A stretch of 64,000 nt of DNA. Source: Siphonodentalium dalli. Taxonomy: Eukaryota; Mollusca; Scaphopoda; Gadilida; Siphonodentaliidae. The notes below the pieces were generated by a model. It was given only the letters and a program-made list of their open reading frames with translations, searched no databases and was not told the origin of the DNA. Location: contig CP136061.1 in assembly GCA_032622095.1 (NCBI GenBank), positions 60,099,301 through 60,163,300 on the forward strand, read 5' to 3'. Below are positions 11,380 to 23,224 of the stretch, piece by piece; positions within the stretch are counted from its first letter, which is position 1, and each line of letters begins with the position of its first letter. The position numbers were made by a program, and so were the translations under genes.

Positions 11380-12110
11380 CTCACCTTACATGGGTACAGT
11401 ACCTTTTTAAGATATCCAAATGACCTGGGTAAACTTAGGTATAATTGGGCACAAGTACGAGGTTTTACTTTTGTAAATACCAGGGTATACTTGGTTGTAC
11501 GAATGTACGTGCACCATGGTATATATGTGCGCAGTACCCTTTTAAAATATCCAAATGACCTGGGTAAACTTGGATATACTTGGGTGCGTGAAAACTGGTT
11601 TATATACATTGGTACAGTACCATTGAAAAACAGAACAAATGACCTGGGTAAACTTGTGTATATTTAGGTACTATTACGAGGGTTTACTTTGGTAATACCA
11701 TGGTATGTACATGGGTACATTCACCATGGTATGAATGGGTAGAGTACCACTGGAGGGGTCAGGTTACACGTTTTCCGATGTGTGCAGCTTTCGACCAGGA
11801 ACCAGACTATTCGAGAAGAGACAATGAGTGCGCGCAAATAAACAGACACGAGAGTCGCAAAAACAATGACAGACGACAGTTAGATCGCAATTTTCATTCA
11901 CTAAGTATAGTTATATCAACTTTGAGACGAAAATCATTCATTAAAATATGTTATTACTTTCGTGAGCTAGAAATTTAGACAGTTGTTGTCGAATTTTAGC
12001 ACTGGTCCTTGTCTTTGTTCACCGAAAAGTTGAAAACGTAGTAACCTGACCGTTTCTGCTACAGTACCCTTGTAAAATGTCAAAATGGGGTGGATATATT
12101 CACCAGGGTA
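11380..12110 (+). repeat. Irregular repeats built on GTACAGTACC and CCATGGTA (copy A)
   Basis: Several loosely spaced units contain CCAAATGACCTGGGTAAACT, preceded by GTACAGTACCTTTTTAA-type motifs; others carry ACCATGGTAT. A further partial unit (ACAGTACCCTTGTAAAATGT) lies near 12,062. No element termini seen. Confidence 0.6.
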
Positions 12111-13559
12111 TACAGGGCGGGTGAATTTGAAGTGAACACCTTTAGCCACGTCCATTTTACGGGGGTTGTTCTGTTGGGTATCTTACGTTAGAAAACGACA
12201 CATCAACTTTCACATCGATTGGACAAAGTAAACTTTAGATCGGAGGTGTTTGTTAAAAAGTGTCCCCATGCAAGATGGAGTTATTCCGCTTGCACCACTA
12301 AACGAATGCGATAATGATTTTTGCCGCTTGTGTGTTCCCTTCCCAATGATATCAACCACATAGGAGCACGTTGACAGGATTTGTTTCATCATTATCAATA
12401 TTCTAATGAATTGCAGAGTCGAAATGGGATTTACAGAAACTCCTGAAATTAAGACAAGTGTATTTATTTTTGTTTCCAAATTGCCCATACATTCAACCTA
12501 CATGTATATGTTACGAAATCACAATCCTATTATAACATTTATATGCTGGTCTTATTCGGTGTTTCGAACTCTGGGATGCATAGCTATTAAATTTTATTGT
12601 TGATTTAGTGATGGAATAAAAACAATTTCCAAAACATTCCTCCGCCATTTGACGGGCGATCCCCTGGTGTTGGTTATTATAAACTGACAAAACACTGTTG
12701 TGGAATCGTAGCTTCAGCTGACGCTGCTTCCTTCGAAATGTTTTCTCCCAAGCTAATGTGTGCTTTATCTTACTGCGATTGTGCGTATCTCGTATCCCGT
12801 GGCGGGGTTAATGTTTAAAATTATAATGATAATTATGAAACCAAGCACAATCTATCTTCTCCTTCGGGATTCATATATTTTATTCATTACAAATGCATGG
12901 CCGTCGGGTTCTGTATACAAATGCAACAACAATGTATATATGTCGATGTGACTTCTGAATAATGTCGAGACTTCCTGTGTAATTCTGATCGAGTCTGATT
13001 TTGGACGATATGCAACTGAACATAATACATATGAGTATCGGCTGGAAGTGAGGAATCCAGATGGCTATACATTGGTAGTACCAGCGCTATCGGTAAAAAT
13101 AATTTATTCTAGTTCGTGTGATCGACGATCGGGTTCTATATCTTCACGAATGATACAATGTACCATGTCACTTCTACAGAACAATGTAATCGTTTTGATA
13201 AACCATGACGTTGACTGAAATGCAACCGGGCGTGCAATCTGTGGCAGACAATGCCAATGGCTATGACCGATTATATTCTAAGTTGTGGGTTGTGACTGAC
13301 ACTCAGTTTGTATCATGCTATCATGTAGATTGTACTTGAAAAGAAAGTGACTAAAACTGCCCTTCACAAAAAGGCTAGCAGTTCCAGCCGACATACAGGT
13401 GCTCCAATGGACTGGGTTTTAATGACTATGAGTATCCATACATATGGTAAAGTAAACTAACTCTCGTAATTATATTATACCCAGTGAATAATGTCTAGAT
13501 GAGCAGTAATTGAGTTATCTGTGTATTTGTGGCGCATTCCATTTTGTTCATGTAGTTCA
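12111..13559. other. Non-coding stretch, nothing recognised (copy A)
   Basis: Lies beyond the 3' side of the lectin gene on the minus strand. Almost identical to 46,526-47,969. Short frames are not conserved in family databases that I can recall, and no exon with splice sites was identified. Confidence 0.45.
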
Positions 13560-15088
13560 GTTGCAGACCTTCTCATATAGACAAAACTTCACCAAACGCA
13601 TGTGCTGTTTGATGGTGGAGATACACCGTTCTAGAACTTCATATGGAGACTTCACCTGACGCGTGTAATGTTCGGTATAGATACAGTTTTAGTCCTTCAC
13701 ACGGAGACTGCACCCGACGCCGCGTGTACTGTTTGGTGTGGATACAGTTTTAGAGCTTCTCATATAGACTGCATCCGACGCGTGTACTGTTTGGTGTGGA
13801 TACAGTTTTAGACCTTCACATGCAGACTGCACCCGACGCATGTACTGTTTGATGGTGGAGATACACCGTTTTAGACCTTCTCACATAGACTGTACCCGAC
13901 ACATGTACTGTTTGATGGTGGAGATACACCGTTTTAGACCTTCTCACATAGACTGTACCCGACACATGTACTGTTTGATGGTGGAGATACACCGTTTTAG
14001 ACCATCTCACATATAGAATGCACCCGACGCATGTACTGTTTGATGGTGGAGATACACCGTTTTAGACCATCTCACATGCAGACTGCACCCGACACATGTA
14101 CTGTTTTATGGTGGAGATACACTGTTTTAGACCTTCTCATATAGACTGCACCCGACACATGTACTGTTTGATGGTGGAGATACACCGTTTTAGACCTTCT
14201 CATATAGACTGCACCCGACGCATGTACTGTTTGATGGTGGAGATACACCGTTTTAGACCTTCTCACATAGACTGCACCCGACGCATGTACTGTTTGATGG
14301 CGGAGATACACCGTTTTAGACCTTATCATAGAGACTACACCCGACGCATGTACTGTTTGGTGGTGGAGATACACCGTTTTAGACCTTCTCATATAGACTG
14401 CACCCGACGCATGTACTGTTTGATGGTGGAGATACACCGTTTTAGACCTTCTCATATAGACTGCACCCGACGCATGTACTGTTTGGTGGTGGAGATACAC
14501 CGTTTTAGACCTTCTCATATAGACTGCACCCGACGCATGTACTGTTTGATGGTGGAGATACACCGTTTTAGACCTTCTCATATAGACTGCACCCGACACA
14601 TGTACTGTTTTATGGTGGAGATACACTGTTTTAGACCTTCTCACATAGACTGCACCGACGCATGTACTGTTTGATGGCGGAGATACACCGGTTTAGACCT
14701 TCTCATATATAGAATGCACCCGACGCATGTACTGTTTGATGGTGGAGATACACCGTTTTAGACCATCTCACATATAGAATGCACCCGACGCATGTACTGT
14801 TTGATGGCGGAGATACACCGGTTTAGACCATCTCACATATAGAATGCACCCGACGCATGTACTGTTTGATGGCGGAGATACACCGTTTTAGACCATCTCA
14901 CATATAGACTGCACCCGACGCATGTACTGTTTGATGGTGGAGATACACCGTTTTAGACCATCTCACATATAGAATGCACCCGACGCATGTACTGTTTGAT
15001 GGCGGAGATACACCGGTTTAGACCATCTCACATATAGAATGCACCCGACGCATGTACTGTTTGATGGCGGAGATACACCGCTTTAGAC
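13560..15088 (-). repeat. About 61-bp minisatellite derived from the PAN-exon end (copy A)
   Basis: About twenty close units plus a few degenerate ones at the left. On the minus strand each full unit reads through PPSNSTCVGC, SLYEKV and then TAA, the same sequence as the end of the adjacent PAN-like exon (15,089-15,327). The unit thus repeats the exon 3' end together with its candidate splice donor or stop codon. Both strands carry open frames across the array because some unit runs are a multiple of three; these are not independent genes. Confidence 0.9.
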
Positions 15089-15327
15089 CTTCTCGTAGAG
15101 AGTGCACCCGACGCATGTACTGTTTGATGGTGGAGATACACAGTTGTACAGGCCACACCCGCCGTCATCATTGACTGCAATTGCGTCACATCCGGCCACT
15201 TGTGCGCAGAATGATGCGCACTCATCTGCGGCAGAAATGGGCAACATTTCTCCGATGATCATGAATCTGTCCAGCTGTGATGTCGGGATGAGTCGGAACA
15301 CTGCGTGTCCTGGTTGTGGATCAATTT
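15083..15327 (-). CDS. C-type lectin-PAN gene A, exon encoding PAN/apple-like module
   Basis: Begins after acceptor TTCTTTGCAG in the phase that joins the preceding exon (G + AA gives Glu). It encodes EIDPQPGHAVFRLIPTSQ, then ADECASFCAQVAGCDAIA and GGCGLYNCVSPPSNSTCVGC. The spacing DEC-x3-C, GC-x-A and C-x-L fits PAN/apple modules, which bind protein or sugar ligands outside cells. NST is a possible N-glycosylation site. The coding part either stops at TAA (15,085-15,083) or uses the candidate donor AAG|GTCTAA at 15,089. The end of this exon seeded the neighbouring 61-bp array. Confidence 0.75.
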
Positions 15328-15363
15328 CTGCAAAGAAGCGTGCGTGCATGCATGAAATCTCCA

Positions 15364-16309
15364 CATTCTTATTACTGTATACAGTTTTACATTATCAACA
15401 TAGACTGTATTAAGAATAGACAATTTGTGGGCTATGTTGTGCAGAATGCGTTAATCATAATTATTATAGATTAATCCTCTAAATTCACACGTGTGTTCCT
15501 GGTCGTCGGTTTAAGGTACAAATGTAATAGCGTAAGGATGGCTGAGATAGTTGCCCGGACGGACAGAGAACACTAGTTCCAGGTGAACAAAGATGGATAT
15601 TTCTACAACGGAAAACCAGAACAACGTCATTTGCCCCTCGTTTTATATGGTGAACGTACACACCACATTCCATTTAGATTTGATAACTCATGGCTGAGAT
15701 ATATACCCGAACCGAGTGTGGGATGTTCAGATGGACAGACAAACTAATGCCTGGACAAAATCAATCCAATATACCCCCCTTCGAAAAGTGGGGGTATAAA
15801 CATACAAACGAGACAGATTAGATGCAAATGTGGTCACAAGTGACACATAACGTCACAGTTTTGAAAATAAACTGTCGGTAGCCGTCTGTACATCAGTGAT
15901 TACAATTTTGAGCAGTTAATCGTATAGTTGGAGATATTAAAGATGCACGGCTCTATTTGACACCTAATTAGTCAAACTATCCTGGGTAATTTTTAGCTTA
16001 CCAGGCAGAAGCTAAACATAATACTTGCATGACCATTATTTGGGCCATGGCACATGGCAGGCGAAAATCCACAAAAGATTATCCATTTTACCTTGAAAAC
16101 GAGAACAAAATATCTTAATTGAGAGCACTCAGTATAAACATGCTGCTTATGAGAAATTAAAGCATGGAAGCTCTTTATCAGACGAAAATTGGAATGTTAT
16201 ATATATGGCTATATATGTATGTCCATAGTATCGTTTCTGTTAGCTGTGCGTTTATTACACGGACGAAAAACTGATCAACAGACTGATCAACAATTCTTTT
16301 AGGAACAAC
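15364..16309. other. Intron/intergenic sequence of lectin gene A, nothing else recognised
   Basis: Diverged counterpart of 48,937-50,330. Contains an ACACCTAATTAGT segment shared with copy B and no further exon with supported splice sites. Confidence 0.45.
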
Positions 16310-16700
16310 ATGTATACTTCTTTCGTTGCGTATTAAGGGCACGGATGGCCTTCGCGGTGGTATGCTGTTAAAATAGTCACACCCGTTAAAACTGCCAAAA
16401 GCAGAAAGAATATTAAAATATAGACTTATTGTTATACCAATCAAAAATACCACGTAAATAGTATGCTATTGTCAATTTCCTACGCTGTGTTATGTAAACA
16501 AAAGCCAGGTTATGTAACATAAAAAAGCGTAGGCGTACGAACTTGACAATAACATACTATTTATGCTATATTATGATTGGTATAAGAACAAAGTCTGTCA
16601 ATATTTTAATATTCTTTCTGTTTATGGTGCTTTATTTGTGGACTATTATAGCAGCATACCCACCACGAAGGTCATCGTGCCTTTAGTATACCGGATGAAA
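16310..16700. repeat. Inverted repeat with arms of about 170-190 bp (copy A only)
   Basis: Left arm segments GGCCTTCGCGGTGGTATGCTG and TATACCAATCAAAAATACCA return inverted in the right arm (GATTGGTATAAGAAC and CAGCATACCCACCACGAAGG). The centre lies near 16,495. Copy B has no corresponding second arm between about 50,400 and 50,500, so this is an insertion or local inverted duplication in the lectin intron of A. Confidence 0.75.
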
Positions 16701-17712
16701 ATACTACGTACGATGAAGCAATATATGGTTCAAGAGACAATCCTTTTATAATTATGCGCATGCATAACCACGTTTTGAATGTTTTAAAACAGAAAACAAT
16801 AAATCGCCCAACTCAGTCGTCGTGGCTACATGTAAATAGGTTTAATAAACTTCGGCATCCAAAACCCGGATCCCGTCTCCAAGATTCCCTGTTCAAATAT
16901 CCAAACCAACAACATTGCGATTGTGTGAAATTAGGGGTACAACTGGAACGTGTAGTCTATTTAAATTACATATGGACAGGGAACTATTGCACCGTGACAA
17001 TTATATGTGACGAACAGTCCGCGCTACATACAATATTCACGAACCTAATTTCAACGCCATGTACATGATTTCAATGTTGTATTGCGTTATTTGCTAAACT
17101 AATCAATTAATTCATATGAAGGTGGACCGGACCGCTTTTGATCGGTCCATACATGAAACCGGACTTCAGAGGACTGAACCGTATCGGACTGGACCACTAT
17201 GCTATTGGAGAGGCCCACCATAGGTGATCCTGTCCGGTCCGCATCCCTGATGCCGAAACGAATATAGGTGGTTTCCGTTTCCTATAAATCCTGGACAACA
17301 AGCCGTTTCCTTGAAGGCACCAGTGAATGCGCGTGGGCTGCGGGGATCGAAACTCGCTTCTTTTCTAAAACATTGAATTGCAAGGGCAATTTGCATTAAT
17401 GTTTTATATTCTCTTTGTAAACAACATCGGATATTATATTATTGTTTCAAATCAACCGATATATTTCCAGTGGTAATTCCGAATTATTATATCTTGTATT
17501 CCATATTCTATTGAATTAGTTGTAAGATAATTTAGATAATTTATCAACACCCCAGATGGCGCGGTATTCAAATCTCGTTTCCTTCTCCGCGCGGCAATCA
17601 ACTCGCCATGGTGGACTGGTCGATATATACGGCCCGGATAAGATAGCTCGACCTCAATGGGGATCTCGGAAACCCACATGGTGGTGCTAACGTATATGAA
17701 TTTCCTGCTCAC
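16701..17712. other. Intron of lectin gene A, nothing else recognised
   Basis: Shares patches with copy B (50,460-51,430), including a GGTGGACCGG...GGACCGGTCC-type palindromic stretch near 17,120. No exon recognised. Confidence 0.45.
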
Positions 17713-17933
17713 CGAATGGCTTCATGCATACATATGGCCAAATCATTTCGCACCCAAGATCGTGCCAGTCAGCATACACCGAGTTCATTGCTCCACACCA
17801 TTCACCTATCAATCCAGGATTTGCTGCTGCCCAATTGAACCAGCTCAATGCTTCTCCGCTGAGGAATGTCCACATGTTGTTTTGTTGTTTATCCCGAAAT
17901 CCAAGCCAGTAGTACGATGCGGTAACACTGTCA
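17713..17933 (-). CDS. C-type lectin-PAN gene A, exon encoding CTLD C-terminal half (acceptor broken)
   Basis: Frame runs through DSVTASYYWLGFRDKQ, TFLSGEALSWFNWAAANPG, WCGAMNSVYADWHDLGC and PYVCMKPFG, ending at the donor G|GTGAGC. YYWLGF corresponds to the WIGL motif; ANP and WHD stand where mannose-type lectins have EPN and WND, so classical calcium-dependent sugar binding is doubtful. At the acceptor, copy A reads TTTCAT where copy B reads TTTCAG, destroying the AG (base 17,934). The next AG is 5 bases downstream and would shift the frame. The exon itself has no stop. Gene A is probably a recent pseudogene or spliced differently. Confidence 0.78.
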
Positions 17934-18043
17934 ATGAAACAATGAAGTAAAGCAAACTATGGTTTATTGTAGTTTGTGTTGAATATTTGTCGCACTCTGT
18001 TTAAGCGCACTCTGATTTGTCGAGATAACAGCTAACTTTGCTT

Positions 18044-18845
18044 TTGATTTACCAGCATTGCCCGCTGATGGGTGAAACAATATTTGAACGGAGCACGTTG
18101 CAATTGAAAACACGGGTCAAATGCGTAACGGAACAGCCGGTAGTCGTGTAATCGAGCGCAAGCGCAAGTTGTTTACTGTTGTAACAATTCAACTTATTCA
18201 ATGAAATAAACAGACGAAACGTTCCTTATAGTTCAGCCATTTATTCAGAAGTGAGGAAGTACACAAACCGGCCTTGAACTGTATAAAGTAGGCCAAATCT
18301 AAAAGGCATGCAACAAGAGTACATTAACAGTTCGACCTTCACCTCATATACACAATAGTTCACGCCCATAACGTCACACAACATATCACAACTATAGGCA
18401 CAGTGCTAATCGATTATCAGGAAGTTACATGTTCAATGCGGTTCATAATAATTATTATGGAACGTGTCCAGAGAGTTGATATACATGAAGAAGATATCTC
18501 ACTTCAGGCATGTAATATTCGTTTTTCAAAGATAATTTCTCATAGATAATATGTTTCTTGTTTCGGTAAATTAATGTCCCGGAAATATTGAGTGGCTCGT
18601 TTGTCGTCGGTGTAACCACGTTTCAACGCTACATGATTGTACAAAGCATTTTTGAAAGATATTTTCTCATAAATAATTTGGTTGCTTGCATGTTTGGTGA
18701 ATTGCTGACCAGAAAAAAACGAGTTGTTGCCAATGTTACAGATTTTTTCAAAAATATAACATGTTGCCTGTTTCATGGAATTATCGCATATCTCCTTTTT
18801 CACGGCTATGATGCATTTTTTCCATACTTGTTCACAGATAAAATG
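18044..18845. other. Copy-A-specific segment in the lectin intron
   Basis: Copy B joins AACTTTGC directly to CGACTCTTGTC (51,756-51,770), whereas A has about 800 extra bases between the matching pieces. Degenerate repeats of TTTTCTCATAAATAAT type occur at 18,535-18,700. I cannot identify the element or say whether A gained or B lost it. Confidence 0.55.
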
Positions 18846-19004
18846 TTGCCGACTCTTGTCTTGGTTTCTTTCCACAATTGTGGTTGTAACATCAGAAGAA
18901 TGTTTGTATCATGTTGCTGGCAGAAGAAATGCACACCTAAAATATTTTGAACTTCAAAAATGTTTAGGTATTCTGATTAAATTATGACTGAAAAAGATCG
19001 ATAA

Positions 19005-19085
19005 GTAACGACGGATTATGACGATAATAATGACGATGACGATAATAATAAAGATGGCGAGGATGATGATAACGTTGCTGATGAT
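19005..19085 (+). repeat. GATAATAATGAC-type microsatellite (copy A)
   Basis: Imperfect trinucleotide and hexanucleotide repeats of GAT/GAC/AAT in the lectin intron; the copy-B version at 52,018 is three times longer. Confidence 0.85.
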
Positions 19086-19711
19086 GTAGTCATATACAGT
19101 ACATGTAAGACCAACTGAGAGTATGGTTTGATTATTTGATATGTCCGACATCACTCACATGTTCCATTCTCCATCGGTAACAATTTGCATATTATATAGC
19201 CTTCACACGAGATTTCCATAACTCTTTTGATGGGAGGAACCCAGAACTAATAAGTTCATTGACAATATCCGTAAGGTTATATTTATCTACGATAGCGATA
19301 TCATTGCCAATACACGAGATTTTCTTGGATTGTAAGTTTAGATAGTGATGGAATTTTGATTCAAAGACAAAAAATGATGCATAAGTTCGAGTTTCTCGCA
19401 GAAAGAAATACCGAGACATAGAGAAAGTCCACATGAAAATACACCAGATCTGTACATTACGATAGAGCTTTGTGGTATAATACCACATGTATATAGACCA
19501 GCACTGCATGCTGAGCATCAGTAAATACATTTTGGTAATTGGTTTTATTTACCATTAATAAAGTTATTATAAACAAAGAGTTGCAAGTACAATGGAGATA
19601 GACGTAGCCTGGTTGGATATTCGGGATTCGAGTATGCATGTCACGCTGTGTAGGAACACCTTTACCAAAGCTCGGTAATCAACGCACACGGAAAAATATG
19701 GCGACAACGAG

Positions 19712-20844
19712 CAGGGATGTGGCTAAAGGGGGGGGTGTGGGGGTGTCTCACCCCCAGCAGAGAGCTATATTTTCAATAGTTGGAAATTACATACCTGCCA
19801 AAACGAAATTTCACACCAACAATAGGTTGAAAATGTTCTTGTAGTTTGATTATAAAACAATTTATTGGGGGGAATTTATTGTTTTTCGACCAATATTTGC
19901 ATATGTTCCTATTTTGACAGAAATGGACATCAGTTGGAAATTTTCCAACCTTAGGGGGGGTGAGAGGTTGGAAATTTCCAACACTTGGAAAGCTTGTGTC
20001 CTGGTCCCTCCCCCGTGGCCAGTCAAAAACTTCTAGTTAATTTAAGAAAACAATATTGTCAAACAATTGGTCAACATTGTCATTGGAATTGTCATCAGTT
20101 GGAAATTTTCCAACCTAAGTGGGGGTGTAGGGTTTGAAATTTCCAACAGTAGGAAGGCTTGAGGCTAGTCTAGATGTTACGATTTTGCGATTTTCTTGTT
20201 CAGATTTCAAAATGTTCGATGGTTCGGCCCGGTGTGTCATTACCCCATCCACATGGCCAATACAAAACTGCTAATTAGTTTAGCAAAACAACATTTTACT
20301 ACATTTGGTCAAACTTGTAGACATAAATGGTCATCAGTTGAAGAATTTTCCAACCTGATGGGGGAGCATAAGGTTTGAAATTTCCAACACTAGGAAAGCT
20401 TCAGTTGAGGCCAGTCTAGATGCTAGGATTTGCGATTTTCTTGTATACAGTTTTCAAAATTTTCTCACACCGGGCCAAACAACCTGGTCTGTTGTCGGTA
20501 GCTGCGTGCATTTGTCTGGAATTAGATCACTAGTTGTTTTTTTTGGGGCAATTTTCAGGTTAAAATATCTTAATGTTCTTATACTGGGAAAATAGAAGCT
20601 TGGCTTATGAATATATAGGAAATTAGGCCTTAGCATGAGGTACCGTACAAGGGGGGGGGTGCAAATGGAAATTATGCAAACACTTGTGTTGGTGTGATTC
20701 CGACTCAAGGGGGGGGGGGGTGCAAATGGAATTATGCAAAAAGTTGTGTTGGTGTGATTCCGATTCAAGGGGGAGGGGGTGCAGTTGGAAATTATTCCCA
20801 AGGTGGACACCCCCCCCAGCGGAGACCCTCTAGCCACATCCCTG
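19712..20844. mobile_element. hAT-like non-autonomous element with 8-bp target duplication (copy A)
   Basis: Ends CAGGGATGTGGCTA and TAGCCACATCCCTG are perfect 14-bp inverted repeats. The 8-bp duplication ACAACGAG flanks it at 19,704-19,711 and 20,845-20,852. Copy B has one unduplicated site, GGCGTCAACGAGCC (54,041-54,054). The CAGGG ends and 8-bp duplication are hAT hallmarks. No transposase is seen. The interior has several GTTGGAAATTTCCAAC-like palindromes and three G-rich tandem units. It lies in the lectin intron, 36 bp past the donor. Confidence 0.93.
20640..20795 (+). repeat. Three tandem units of about 60 bp with G tracts
   Basis: Each unit has a G run of 8-11 (or GGGGGAGGGGG) followed by TGCAAATGGAAATTATGCAA and a GTGTTGGTGTGATTCCGA stretch. 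Lies at the right end of the hAT-like element. Confidence 0.85.
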
Positions 20845-20880
20845 ACAACGAGCCATAATTATAAATTCCGGTATACTTAC

Positions 20881-21049
20881 CTGATCATTGACATGAATCT
20901 GTCGTTATCTGCCGAGTTTCTTATCTCCATCAGACTTCCTCCATTTGTTTCACAGTTCGCTTGGGCGTTGTCATATTTTTTTGGTGACGTGAACTCTTTT
21001 AGGCAGACACTCCGAGCTCCATAGCCTGTCCATCCAATCGGGCACAAAG
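20881..21049 (-). CDS. C-type lectin-PAN gene A, exon encoding CTLD N-terminal half
   Basis: A 169-base exon starting after the acceptor TTTTAACAG and ending at a perfect donor AG|GTAAGT (20,880-20,875). It encodes LCPIGWTGYGARSVCLKEF and onward to ANCETNGGSLMEIRN and ADNDRFMSMI, with the extra N-terminal cysteine pair of long-form CTLDs followed by the helix-1/helix-2 region. It begins in phase 1 and ends in phase 2. The upstream exon, expected to give a signal peptide, was not found. The protein is probably secreted or on the cell surface. The intron downstream holds an hAT-like insertion 36 bp from the donor. Confidence 0.8.
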
Positions 21050-22720
21050 CTGTTAAAATATCACCAGGAATATACCAAAGGACAGCATGCGACAAGTGGA
21101 GATGATATTTCCATGCAGATAAATCATATACATGTATATATTGGTGGAATTTTCTCTCAACATTGAATATGAGTGAATATGTGAGTATATTATAGTTAGT
21201 AAATGAGATGTTTTATATTTGAAACACAAACCTTTTAAACTCTACCATATTAAAAATTAGGGAACAGCTTTAAAACTTTGCGCTACACAATTATGTGCTG
21301 TTCAGTTTTGACACAAATAAAGTGTATGAAAAAAAATCTTAAAGCTGCTGCCAATTGCTGTTGTTCTGTGGTAGCTTTTATAAGTTTTGCGTCTCCAATA
21401 GAACACATACTATATCATCTGATAACTACACTGTTAGAAATTACTGTCGGTTGGACGGTTTCGGGCCGTCATAATCGACGGTCCCATACCGTTTCATCAG
21501 TTTGACGGTCCCATACCGTTATTGTATGTGTCCATGAAAATTGTCAAAATTAAATATTTTCGTGATTCAAAGTCATGCCGTCAAAATACAATAGTATATT
21601 GATCGACGACCATATTATATACGACAAGTACTCCATACAGTATGACTGAATCTTACTCTGCTGATATTTAATATATTTAATATATATTATTTATCCGGCA
21701 TGCATTATGTGTTACGGATCCGTACGAATTATCAAGAGTACGGTACGTTATTCTCATTCGGGGTTAAGTTACCACTTTAGCACAGCTCATTTCTTCGCCA
21801 TTTTTCTTTGGCAATGCATATTTGATCACAGACTATTGTTTTGGGAAAACTGTTACCTTTTCGATTGTGGACATTGGTTAAGACGGTCTGATTTCGATTC
21901 CTTTGATAACCGGACAAGTTTAAATTCTGCGAAAATCGGCTTAATCATTGACAATTTCCACTAAATTCGAGAGCAGAGATTCATGCCAATCGATTCATGC
22001 CAATCATGGCATGATCCATGGTTTGACTTCATTCGACTCAGTGCTGTGTTGTGACTTAGTATCAAAACACTGGCACATTTACTGACACAAGATGATACAG
22101 GTACAATTAACACGAGCTTCGATGTCAACCAATGGTGACAATAATAACAAAAACGACTCAACGAGCAGCTATTACTATTAGAATGTTGAAATCCAGTTGA
22201 CAGTGTTCAGAATCTGATTGTTTCAAAGCACATGCATGTATATTTACAGGAGAGGATGTACATGTACTGTGCGCACCATTGTAATTCACAAGAGATTCAA
22301 TGTCAACAACACCGTATACAATGAACTGACGCTGCGCAGTGATGGATGATCACATATCTACAATTCCAACTTTACAATTATACGGACCAATTCATCCCGT
22401 GTTCATCAATTTTCATTGAAACGTGTGGATATGAGACATTGTCATCATTCGCCATGTTATCGTCAAGTTATTACGACAATTTACCGGGAGTACACTATTT
22501 GTTGGGTGTTCTTATCAAACTACCTTTGGCTGACTCGCTGATATTGATACTAAGTGTTGATATACCAGTATACAGTTTGATGCATCATGCTTTAAAATTT
22601 CATGGAAAATGTGCGACTACAGGAGAACATTGTCGCCAAGTCATTGCGCACATTTATTATGGGATCTGCTGTTCTCTTGCAGGTTCCAATCCCAACTATC
22701 TGTTATTGATATATACATTA

Positions 22721-23224
22721 CCAGTCAAAAGAAGTGGTATATCAAGCGCGCTATTTTTGCGCACAATATCGCAATAATATTGCAAGTGGAAACGCTTATA
22801 AGCATGTCGCTTGTGATATTATTGCAATATTTTGCGCTTAATATCTAAATATTTTGCACTTAATATTGCGACATCTTGCGCTCAAAATTGTGATATTTAA
22901 ATCAAATTATTGCTTCTATATTGTTTATTGTATAAATAGAGACAATGTTTTAGATATGTATATAATTATAGTTGTAAATGCTATATGTACACTATATGTC
23001 CACTATATGCACAGTATTTATCTAATATAAATATAACACTATCGGGTCTGTATGAAATTTAGCGCGCTTAGTATCGCAATATTTTGCGTTCAATAACTTC
23101 AATATTGCAATAATAAGCACGACAGATTTTTGGTATTGTGCTATAATCACGCGTTTTTTTCTAAATTAAGCACGCTCAATATAGCAATAAAGGTGCACCT
23201 AAAAATACCACTTCTTCTGACTGG
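22721..23224. mobile_element. 504-bp MITE nested in the 2.8-kb element
   Basis: Ends CCAGTCAAAAGAAGTGGTAT and the inverse of CCAGTCAGAAGAAGTGGTAT (one mismatch in 20), flanked by TA on both sides (22,719-22,720 and 23,225-23,226). The interior is rich in GCGC and CAATATTGCAATA motifs. It inserted after the host element. Confidence 0.88.

Noticed and set aside
14072-14674. Open frames of about 190 residues on both strands over the 61-bp array
   Set aside because: Overlapping open frames on both strands are produced by the tandem repeat; the only coding link is to the true PAN exon, in another frame.
13560-15088. Possible CRISPR-like array
   Set aside because: The repeats are contiguous without unique spacers, and the genome is eukaryotic.
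19192-19330. Minus-strand frame KISCIGNDIAI to KELWKSRVKAI, shared with 53,549 in copy B, as a possible exon
   Set aside because: The few differences between copies are mostly amino-acid changing, and no convincing splice acceptor precedes it.
22346-22777. 143-residue frame inside the 2.8-kb element as a transposase remnant
   Set aside because: No DDE motif or DNA-binding domain; it also runs into the nested MITE.
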